Assembly: GCF_016464305.1 (NCBI RefSeq) | Contig: NZ_JAEIOJ010000002.1 | Location: 620,001-684,000 of the forward strand | DNA length: 64,000 nucleotides | Direction of reading: 5' to 3' | Source: Umezawaea beigongshangensis | GTDB lineage: Bacteria > Actinomycetota > Actinomycetes > Mycobacteriales > Pseudonocardiaceae | In this document: in pieces, positions 14,462-21,330 of the stretch | Layout of the letters: each line of letters starts with the position of its first letter | Position numbering within the stretch: the stretch's first letter is position 1 | Made by a program: the position numbers and the translations under genes | The notes under the pieces: model-generated | Told to the model about the DNA's origin: nothing | What the model saw: the letters and a program-made list of their open reading frames with translations, nothing else | Database searches by the model: none

Positions 14462-16987
14462 TCACGGTTCGAGGGTGTGGTCCGTGCGCCGGGCGTCACG
14501 GGTTCCCTGCTGGAAGGCCGAAAGTCCGGTACGGCTCCGTTCTGCCGACTTCTCGACGTCCTTGACGGGATTCAGCGGCGGAGGTGCGGGCGGGACGAAG
14601 TCTTCGTTGGCGAGCTGCGGCGCCAGGTTCTGCTGGCGACGCCGGCGGGGCAGTTGCGGACGGCCGTCCGGGCCCCTGGTGCCCTCCGGGTCGTCCACCG
14701 GCCAGCGGTTCTCACCGGTGGGTGGAGGAGGCGGAGGGAGCTGGGGGTTGCGCTGGAGATCGCGCTGGGGGTCGCGCTGGGGATCACGAGGTCGCTGTGG
14801 CATCTGGATCTCACGGGTCAGTCGCTCGTCCTCTGGCTGGGAATCCTGGTCGGCATCAGCTTCGGCCTGGGCCCAGAAGCCGTCCAGCTCGCTGGTGAAC
14901 TCGGGAAACCTGGCGTCCTGCGCCGAGTCACCCTGCTGCTGCTGCGGAACGGGGTTCTGCTCGTGGTGCTCGCCCGCGTAGCTCCGGCGCGGCAACTGGG
15001 TGGTGTCCGCCGGGTCGACGGCCGACACCGGGCCGGCGATGACCTCGCTGGGGATCAGGACCATCGCCAGCGTTCCGCCGTAGGGGGATTCGCGCAGTTC
15101 GACCTTGACGCCCCGGCGAACGGCCAGGCGCGCGATCACGAACAGACCGAGGCGGGACTCGCCCTTGAGCGACATGGCGTCGAACTCGGGCGGGTCGGCG
15201 AACATCGCGTTCGCCGCCTCGCGGTCCTCCGGACTCATGCCCAGACCGTGGTCCTCGATCTCCACGACGACGCCCTGCGGGACCTCGCTCGTGTGGACCT
15301 GCACCTGCGAGCGGGGCGAGGAGAACGCGGTGGCGTTGTCGACCAGCTCGGCGATCAGGTGGATCGTGTCGGCGACCGCCGCGCCCACGAGCGCGGTCTC
15401 GGGCACCGGGTTGACCTTCACGCGCACGTACTGCTCGGTCTCGGCGACACCGGCGCGCAGGACGTCGATCAGACGGACGGGCTTGCGCCACTGCCGCCCC
15501 GGCTGCTCACCGGCGAGGATGATCAGGTTCTCGGCGTTGCGGCGCGCGCGGGTCGCGAGGTGGTCGAGCTGGAAGAGCGAGTCGAGCTGCTCGGGGTTCT
15601 CCTCCTCGCGCTCCAGCTTGTCGAGGATCTTGAGCTGGCGGTGCACGAGGCCCTGGTTGCGGTGTGCGATGTCGAGGAAGACGCGGTTGATGCCCTCGCG
15701 GGCCTGGCCCTCCTTGACCGCCGCGGCGACCGCGGTGTACTGCGCGGCGTTGAACGCGTCGGCCACCTGGCCGATCTCGTCGCTGCCGTAGTCGAGCTGC
15801 GGGACCTCGGCCTCCACGTCGACCTGCTCACCCCGGCGCAGCCGGTCCACGATGTTCGGCAGGCCCTCGTGGGCCAGCGCCAGCGCGTCCTTCTTCAGGT
15901 CGGCCAGGCGGGTGACGAGCGCGCGGTTGACCAGGCTGTTGGAGATCCGCACGGCCGCCACGATCCCGGCGATCACGGCGAGCAGCGCGACGAGCGAGCC
16001 GATGATGACCGTCTGGAACTTGTTCTCACCGGTGGCGAGCGTGTTCTCCGCGGTCTGGGTCGCCTGCTCGGAGACCAGCGCCAGCAGCTCGTCCGAGACG
16101 GGCGCTGCCGCGTTCTGCCACGCCGAGAGCTGGACCGGGAGCGGTTCGTCGTCGCTGTTGCTGCTGCTGTTGTTCGACGACCGCTGCGGAGGGCTCGCGA
16201 CGAGCTGGTTCTCCATCTCGACGAGCGTCCGCCACTGGTCGCCGTCGATCATCCGCTGGTGGTGCGCGCGGATGTTCGGCAGGGCGAACGGCGAGGTGGT
16301 GCTCAGCAGGGAGCGGTAGGCGCCGACGAGGTTCGTGAACTCCAGGTGCTCCTCGGTGGCGAACTGGCCGGCGGCGAGCGCACCGGACGCCAGGGAGCTG
16401 GCTCGCGACATCCAGTCGGCCACCTGGAAGTACTGGGTGGCGGCGAGCGCGTCCTGCACCGCGGTCGCGTCGGGCACGACGCGCGCCTGCACGCCGAACA
16501 GCGCGCCACCGGCGTCGAGGAGGGTGTTGTAGTAGACGTACACCTCCTTCTTGTCCGCCTGACCGAGCTCGATCTGGGTGCGGCGCTGCGACAACTGTTC
16601 GAGCTGCCGGTCGAGTTCGTCGATCTTCTCCACGATCTCGGGCGGAGCCTGACCGGCCAGCTCCTGCAGCGCCACGGTCATGTCGCGGATCTCGTCGTCG
16701 GTCCGCAGCTGCTGGGCTCGCAGTTCCGAGTCGTCGACGTTCGGCTGGCTCAGCACCGTCATGCTGAGCTCGCGCTCCTTCTGGATCGCCGCGAACGTCT
16801 GCACGGCGGGGATCGACGCGTCCTTCACACCGGAGGCGACGGATCTGAGGTAGAACCCGTCGTACGCCGTGTAGGACGAGAACAGGGCCCACATCACCAG
16901 GAGGATGGCGCTGGGCACCACCACGACACCGGTGAGCCGGGACCGGATGGTCTTCTGGTTGGTCTCCGGACCGTCCTTCTGCTTCAC
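14462..16987 (-). CDS. cvnA: Conservon sensor histidine kinase-like protein CvnA
   Basis: An 841-residue membrane sensor. One TM helix is at about 19-36. A large extracytoplasmic nitrate/ligand-sensing helical domain follows (about 40-320, with an Asn/Ser-rich stretch at about 275-285). The second TM is at about 325-347, then a HAMP-like linker and a histidine-kinase-type ATPase domain with N-box LIAELVDNATAFSSP (about 545) and G1 box IEDHGLGMSPED (about 579). The long disordered tail is rich in Pro, Gln and Arg with DPQR-type repeats encoded near 14750-14800. No classical phospho-acceptor H-box is evident, as expected for CvnA. GTG at 16987 has GGAG close upstream. It heads the cvnABCD operon; no cvnE/F cytochrome P450 follows. 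Confidence 0.92.
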   Translation of the reverse strand: MKQKDGPETNQKTIRSRLTGVVVVPSAILLVMWALFSSYTAYDGFYLRSVASGVKDASIPAVQTFAAIQKERELSMTVLSQPNVDDSELRAQQLRTDDEIRDMTVALQELAGQAPPEIVEKIDELDRQLEQLSQRRTQIELGQADKKEVYVYYNTLLDAGGALFGVQARVVPDATAVQDALAATQYFQVADWMSRASSLASGALAAGQFATEEHLEFTNLVGAYRSLLSTTSPFALPNIRAHHQRMIDGDQWRTLVEMENQLVASPPQRSSNNSSSNSDDEPLPVQLSAWQNAAAPVSDELLALVSEQATQTAENTLATGENKFQTVIIGSLVALLAVIAGIVAAVRISNSLVNRALVTRLADLKKDALALAHEGLPNIVDRLRRGEQVDVEAEVPQLDYGSDEIGQVADAFNAAQYTAVAAAVKEGQAREGINRVFLDIAHRNQGLVHRQLKILDKLEREEENPEQLDSLFQLDHLATRARRNAENLIILAGEQPGRQWRKPVRLIDVLRAGVAETEQYVRVKVNPVPETALVGAAVADTIHLIAELVDNATAFSSPRSQVQVHTSEVPQGVVVEIEDHGLGMSPEDREAANAMFADPPEFDAMSLKGESRLGLFVIARLAVRRGVKVELRESPYGGTLAMVLIPSEVIAGPVSAVDPADTTQLPRRSYAGEHHEQNPVPQQQQGDSAQDARFPEFTSELDGFWAQAEADADQDSQPEDERLTREIQMPQRPRDPQRDPQRDLQRNPQLPPPPPPTGENRWPVDDPEGTRGPDGRPQLPRRRRQQNLAPQLANEDFVPPAPPPLNPVKDVEKSAERSRTGLSAFQQGTRDARRTDHTLEP

Positions 16988-17227
16988 AGCGCTCCAGCAG
17001 GATCGTGACGTTCACCAAGGGGCATTTGTCATGCACTGCGCGTGACAGCAGTACTCGCTATCAGATCACCGATTTGCAACGAGACGGTAACACCGCAAGA
17101 TCAATGTCACCAAGAGGCAGCAATCACGCGCAGCGCGCGACGTGGAGACTACTCAGCCGAGTGATAGCGGCCGAAAGGAGGCTGCCCATTCGGCTCCGTG
17201 GCGGGAAACCGGCCGCATCGGTGCTGC

Positions 17228-18136
17228 TCACGGCTCGTCCACCGCGACGACGGAGTACTCGGTCGTCGGTGTCGGAGGCGTCGTGAACCGGGCGTTCGGC
17301 AGGTACAGGCGGTGTCCGAGGGAGGCGACGGTGCTCGGGACGTCGAACCTCGGGTCGGTGATCGTCGCGACGAGTTCACCGCGGCGGCCGTCGGCGTCGA
17401 GCCGGAACCCCAGGACGGTGTTCAGCCGGTTCTGCACCACGTACAAGGTGCGGCCCTCGCGCAGCAGGCCGTCCCCGTGGGTCAGCGCGACGCCGCCCAG
17501 GTCCACGGGCGTCGCGACGCCGGAGCGCGGGTCGATCCGGTGCAGCACACCGGTGTTGCTCTGCACCACCAGCAGCGACCGGCCGTCCGGGCCGTCGACG
17601 ACGCCGTTGAGGTTCGTCGCTCCGGGCGTGATCGCAACTCCCGCGAGCGGCAGCGTCGACACCTCGCCGCGGCCGGACAGCCGGTACAGCACCGCCTTGC
17701 GCGAGTCGGTGAACCAGGCCCCGTCGCGGGTGAGCACCACGTCGTTGACGAAGGTGTCGGCGTCGGCGGCGAAGCGGTGGCTCGCCAGCAGGCGGCCGGT
17801 GCGGGTGTCGATCACCCGGCCGTCGCCGCCCGCGCCGCCCGCCACGAACAGGCGTCCGCGATCGTCGACCTTCACGCCCAGCGACTGCGTGCCCGGTCCC
17901 TCGGCGAGCACCCGGCCGCGACCGGTGCGCAGGTCGGCGGCGTAGACGTCGCCGTCGACGCGCGAGCCGAAGTACGCCGTCGTGCCCGAGATCGCGATGC
18001 CCTCCGGCTGGAAACCGGCGGGCAGGGCGAACTCGGCGGGGAACGCACCGCCGGGCCCGCCGGCCGACGCCGGTGCGGCGACTGCCAGCGAGAACGCGAC
18101 GACCACTGCTGCGACGATGCCGGATCTGCGGATCAC
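17228..18136 (-). CDS. Secreted SMP-30/gluconolactonase-like beta-propeller protein
   Basis: A 302-residue protein with a Sec signal peptide (IRRSG, then a hydrophobic core, then APASA cleavage near residue 26). It has six-bladed propeller-like repeats of the NHL/SMP-30 kind, for example FQPEGIAISGTTAYFGS, DTFVNDVVLTRDGAWFTDS, ATNLNGVVDGPDGRSLLVV and THGDGLLREGRTLYVV. These acidic/Asn positions resemble the metal-binding residues of gluconolactonases. GTG at 18136 has GAGGAG with a 7-base gap and fixes the start. An exported lactonase-like or binding role is likely; the substrate is unknown. It stands alone, convergent with nothing and downstream of the alr-ddl unit. Confidence 0.82.
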   Translation of the reverse strand: MIRRSGIVAAVVVAFSLAVAAPASAGGPGGAFPAEFALPAGFQPEGIAISGTTAYFGSRVDGDVYAADLRTGRGRVLAEGPGTQSLGVKVDDRGRLFVAGGAGGDGRVIDTRTGRLLASHRFAADADTFVNDVVLTRDGAWFTDSRKAVLYRLSGRGEVSTLPLAGVAITPGATNLNGVVDGPDGRSLLVVQSNTGVLHRIDPRSGVATPVDLGGVALTHGDGLLREGRTLYVVQNRLNTVLGFRLDADGRRGELVATITDPRFDVPSTVASLGHRLYLPNARFTTPPTPTTEYSVVAVDEP

Positions 18137-18217
18137 GGGTGCACTCCTCGTCGTTCGTCGGGGTGACGCGGAACGCCGAGCAGTGTTTCGCACCGCGTCG
18201 CGCGCGTCGACCTCCCC

Positions 18218-18233
18218 CCGGCGAACGCGCCGG
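18218..18233 (-). terminator. Short GC hairpin after ddl
   Basis: CCGGCG, loop AACG, CGCCGG, directly 3' of the ddl stop on the minus strand. It is compact but perfectly paired. Confidence 0.45.
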
Positions 18234-18234
18234 A

Positions 18235-19329
18235 TCACACCGGGTCGGGTGTCACCGCCAGCAGCCCCGCCCGCCACAGCGCCGTGTCGATCAGCACGTC
18301 CAGCAGCGCGCCGTACTCCAGGCCCGCGGCGCTCCACATGGCCGGGTACTGCGAGGCGCGGGTGAAGCCGGGGAAGGTGTTGACCTCGTTGACCACGGTG
18401 TCGCCGTCCGGGGTGACGAAGAAGTCCACCCGCAGCAGGCCGGAGCAGTCCAGCGCGCGGAACGCCCGCGCCGCCTCCTCGTGCAGCCGCGCCACGATCG
18501 CGGGGTCCACCTTCGCGGGGACGTCCAGCACCGTCTGCGCGTCGGTGTACTTGGCGGTGTAGTCGAAGAACCCGTGGTCGTTCGTGGTGAGGATCTCCAG
18601 CGGCGGGCTCGCCTCGATCTCGCCGCCCGGCCGCTCCAGCACGCCCACGTCGATCTCGCGGCCCGGCACCGACGCCTCGACCAGCACCTTGGTGTCGCTC
18701 GCGCGGGCCAGCGCCAGCGCGGCGGGCAGCTCGTCCCAGTCGTCCACCTTGGACACACCGAGGCTCGACCCGGCGCGCGAGGGCTTGACGAACACCGGCA
18801 GGCCCAGCCGCTCGCGCTCGGCCGGAGTCACGTCGTCGGTGGCCTCGCGCAGCACCACGCCGTCGGCGACGGCGAGCCCGGCGGAGGCGAGCACCTTCTT
18901 GGTGAACTCCTTGTCCATGCCCAGCGCGCTGGCGAGCACCCCGTTGCCCACGAACACGGTCCCGGCCATCTCGAAGACCGCCTGGAGCGTGCCGTCCTCG
19001 CCCTGGGGGCCGTGCAGAGCGGGGAACACCACGTCGACCGTGCTCAGCCGCGCCACGGCGGCCGCCATGCTCGACATCACGCCGGCCTCGCGACCGGAGC
19101 GGAAGCCGCTGTCCAGGAGCGCGAGGGCCTCGTCGCCTCCCCGCTGGAACACCTCGGGGGCGTCCTCGCCCACGACCCACCGGCCGTCGCGGCAGATCTT
19201 GACGGGGAGCACGTCGTAGCGCCCGCGGTCCAGGTGCGCCAGGATGCTGGCCGCGGACTTGCACGACACCTCGTGCTCACCGCTGCGCCCGCCGAACACG
19301 ACGGCCAGCGCGATCTTGGCCTCAGCCAA
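18235..19329 (-). CDS. ddl: D-alanine-D-alanine ligase
   Basis: A 364-residue ATP-grasp ligase that makes the D-Ala-D-Ala end of peptidoglycan precursors. Features: VVFGGRSGEHEVS at the N-terminus, VFPALHGPQGEDGT, the ATP-binding GLPVFVKPSRAGSSLGVSKV, omega-loop FFDYTAKYTD, and metal site NEVNTFPGFT. The Tyr-Lys-Tyr omega loop marks a D-Ala-D-Ala enzyme and not a VanA-type D-Ala-D-Lac ligase. The start is an unusual TTG at 19329, supported by GAGGAG 7 bases upstream and an 8-base overlap with the alr stop. Cytoplasmic. It forms an operon with alanine racemase. Confidence 0.94.
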   Translation of the reverse strand: MAEAKIALAVVFGGRSGEHEVSCKSAASILAHLDRGRYDVLPVKICRDGRWVVGEDAPEVFQRGGDEALALLDSGFRSGREAGVMSSMAAAVARLSTVDVVFPALHGPQGEDGTLQAVFEMAGTVFVGNGVLASALGMDKEFTKKVLASAGLAVADGVVLREATDDVTPAERERLGLPVFVKPSRAGSSLGVSKVDDWDELPAALALARASDTKVLVEASVPGREIDVGVLERPGGEIEASPPLEILTTNDHGFFDYTAKYTDAQTVLDVPAKVDPAIVARLHEEAARAFRALDCSGLLRVDFFVTPDGDTVVNEVNTFPGFTRASQYPAMWSAAGLEYGALLDVLIDTALWRAGLLAVTPDPV

Positions 19330-20485
19330 TCAGGGACTCCTCAACTCGGCCGGCGAGCGCTCGCTCACCGACGTGACGACGCGGCACTCGCGTGCCGATT
19401 CCGGTGAAGACCTCGTGCGGGATCGTCCCGGCCCAGGTCGCCCAGTCCAGGACCGTCGGCTCGCCGTCGTCGCCCGGCCCGAACAGGACGACCTCGTCAC
19501 CGGCCTGCGCCGCGGCGCCGCCGAGGTCGACGACGAACTGGTCCATCGCGACGCGTCCGGCGACCGGGTGGAGGCGTCCGTCGATCCACACCCGTGCGGA
19601 CGTCCCCGCGCTGCGGGGCACGCCGTCGGCGTAGCCCAGCGGCACGAGCCCCAGCGTGGTGTCCCGCGGTGTCGTGTAGTCGTGCTCGTAGGACACACCG
19701 CTGCCCCGCGGCACCCGCTTGGCGAGGACCAGGCGGGCCCGCAGCGTCATCGCGCCGCGCAGGCCGTGCCCGTGCCGGGGATCGGGTTCGGCGCCGTAGA
19801 GGCCGATGCCGGGCCGCACGAGTTCGTAGTGCGTCTCGGGGGCGTCCAGGGCGGCGGCGGAGTTGGCCAGGTGCCGCACCTCTGGCCGCAGACCGGCCTC
19901 GCGCGCGTGCGCCACCGCGTCGTCGAACAGCGCCACCTGGCGGCCGACGCTCTCGGCGCGGGCGTCGGACCCGCTGATCAGGTGCGACCACAGGCCGCGC
20001 ACGTGCAGCAGCCCGGCGCGCTCCAGGTCGCGCGCGCGGCGGACGAGGTCGGCCCAGTCCTGCGCGCGGGCGCCGTTGCGGTGCAGGCCGGTGTCCACCT
20101 TGAGGTGCACGTTGGCCACACCGCCGACGTCAGCGGCGCACCCGGCGATCCCGTCGAGGTGTTCCAGCGACGACACGGACAGGTCGACGTCGTTGCCGAT
20201 CAACGGCCGGAAGTCCTCGTCGTGCGCGTGCAGCCAGCTGAGGACGGGTGCGACGACGCCGCCGCGGCGCAACGCCATCGCCTCGGCGCACGTGGTGACG
20301 CCCAGCCAGGTCGCCCCCGAGGCCAGCGCCGCCCGCGCCACGGGCAGCGCGCCGTGACCGAAACCGTCCGCCTTGACCACGGCCATCACCACGGCGTCCG
20401 TGCGACCGGCGAACACGGCCGTGTTGTGCGCGATGGCGTCGAGGTCGACGGTGGCCTCGGCGGTGCGCGTCGTGGATGGTGTCAT
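19322..20485 (-). CDS. alr: Alanine racemase
   Basis: A 387-residue fold-type III PLP racemase interconverting L- and D-alanine. The PLP lysine is in AVVKADGFGHG near residue 37. The tyrosine usually found four residues after this lysine, which contacts the cofactor phosphate, is Phe here. The opposite catalytic base is the Tyr of PLGYADG. The D-Ala region also shows HLKVDTGLHRNG and ELVRPGIGLYG. ATG at 20485 is chosen; its ribosome site is weak, and a TTG at 20500 is the alternative. The enzyme feeds D-alanine to the Ddl encoded next. Confidence 0.92.
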   Translation of the reverse strand: MTPSTTRTAEATVDLDAIAHNTAVFAGRTDAVVMAVVKADGFGHGALPVARAALASGATWLGVTTCAEAMALRRGGVVAPVLSWLHAHDEDFRPLIGNDVDLSVSSLEHLDGIAGCAADVGGVANVHLKVDTGLHRNGARAQDWADLVRRARDLERAGLLHVRGLWSHLISGSDARAESVGRQVALFDDAVAHAREAGLRPEVRHLANSAAALDAPETHYELVRPGIGLYGAEPDPRHGHGLRGAMTLRARLVLAKRVPRGSGVSYEHDYTTPRDTTLGLVPLGYADGVPRSAGTSARVWIDGRLHPVAGRVAMDQFVVDLGGAAAQAGDEVVLFGPGDDGEPTVLDWATWAGTIPHEVFTGIGTRVPRRHVGERALAGRVEESLIG

Positions 20486-20968
20486 CTGATCCGTTCGCAA
20501 GGTCCTCGTCGTGATCCCGGTGCGTCGCGTCCGCGGAGCGCGCGCCGCGGGTCCTGGCGCCTCCGGGCACGCGGAGGCGAGCCGGGAGAGCTCCCACGTC
20601 GTCGCGCGCGAATCGGTCGTCCCGGCCCGTCAGCGGCGCAAGCATGCGCCACCGGCCGGTGCGAGACGAGGGTTGTCGCGAGTCGTTGCCCGAACAGGCA
20701 GGACCTCGGCGACAGGTGACACGGACCTGTTGACAGGTGGGGAGAGGATGCGTATTGCGCCGTTCGCGCCATCGCGGTGACGACCCCCACAGCACGCGGG
20801 GGCAGGGGACGCGCGGCGCTGTGCCCGCTTCACGCGGATGGCGCTGGACGTTCCGGGGAACGTCCAGCGCCATCCGCGCCGTTCTCCTGCTGCGAGTCCG
20901 GTGCACGTCGTCGACGTGGCGCCGGCGCGCGTTCGCACGCGCTTCGCGCAGCGCGCGTCGGCGACGCG
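20486..20968. other. Intergenic region between alr and the small lipoprotein gene
   Basis: About 480 bp with no convincing protein gene. It holds the alr promoter region and a 22-bp inverted repeat (20833-20878). A short direct motif, GACAGGTG, occurs twice near 20711-20740. Confidence 0.4.
20833..20878 (-). terminator. 22-bp perfect inverted repeat, probable terminator of the small lipoprotein transcript
   Basis: Arms 20833-20854 and 20857-20878 (left arm begins CGCGGATGGCGCTGG) are fully complementary with a 2-base centre. Read on the minus strand, it lies 90 bases after the 25-residue lipoprotein gene. The arms contain a GGACGTTCC-like core. Confidence 0.65.
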
Positions 20969-21046
20969 CTAACTGACCCAGAGCTGACTGCACCCGGACA
21001 CGAGCAGCACCACCGCGACGAGTGTCAGCGTCAGCGTCGTACGCAC
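20969..21046 (-). CDS. 25-residue lipoprotein
   Basis: A very short gene: GTG at 21046, 25 codons, TAG at 20971-20969. The product reads MRTTLTLTLVAVVLLVSGC then SQLWVS. That is a charged start, a hydrophobic core and a lipobox (VSGC), so after processing only a lipid-modified heptapeptide CSQLWVS would remain. GGAGG lies 4 bases before the GTG, and a strong hairpin follows downstream, which together argue for a real gene. Similar minimal lipoproteins are easily missed by annotation. Function unknown; membrane-anchored in the cell envelope. Confidence 0.65.
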   Translation of the reverse strand: MRTTLTLTLVAVVLLVSGCSQLWVS

Positions 21047-21156
21047 AGGGCCTCCGATTCGATGTGACCTGTAATCATCGGATCGAGAGTATGCACCTGG
21101 CACAACAGCTTCATTCTAACGGGGTGCTCGACAGAGCGAGATGTTCCACACCGTGA

Positions 21157-21330
21157 TTAATCGCCGAAAGGCGAATTGTCAATTACCGATCGGTAGCTGA
21201 CCTGCACGTCTGCCTGCGACAGGCTCTCGACCAGCCAATCGCGCATAACCGCACAAGAAACGTCATGTTGCACCGAGAAAACCGAACGGACGTTAGGTTC
21301 AACCACTAGCTCATCTGTGTTTCGTATCAT
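21157..21330 (-). CDS. Possible 57-residue protein overlapping the SARP-STAND 3' end
   Basis: ATG at 21330 lies 20 bases before the end of the large regulator gene, and the frame runs to TAA at 21159-21157. The product begins MIRNTDELVVEPNVRSVF and ends VSYRSVIDNSPFGD, with one Cys and no signal peptide. Its codons end in A/T about half the time, quite unlike the neighbours. The gene is therefore either foreign, a short peptide under other selection, or not real. The overlap suggests coupling to the regulator, but no good ribosome site is seen. No family recognised. Confidence 0.35.
   Translation of the reverse strand: MIRNTDELVVEPNVRSVFSVQHDVSCAVMRDWLVESLSQADVQVSYRSVIDNSPFGD

Noticed and set aside
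14477-17008. 843-codon open frame on the plus strand opposite cvnA
   Set aside because: An antisense shadow of a GC-rich gene: Arg/Gly/Val/Leu/Asp-heavy composition without motifs, while the minus strand encodes a complete CvnA with conserved boxes and operon partners.
18235-19329. Vancomycin-resistance D-Ala-D-Lac ligase
   Set aside because: The omega loop carries Tyr-Lys-Tyr typical of D-Ala-D-Ala ligases, and no vanH or vanX gene is nearby.
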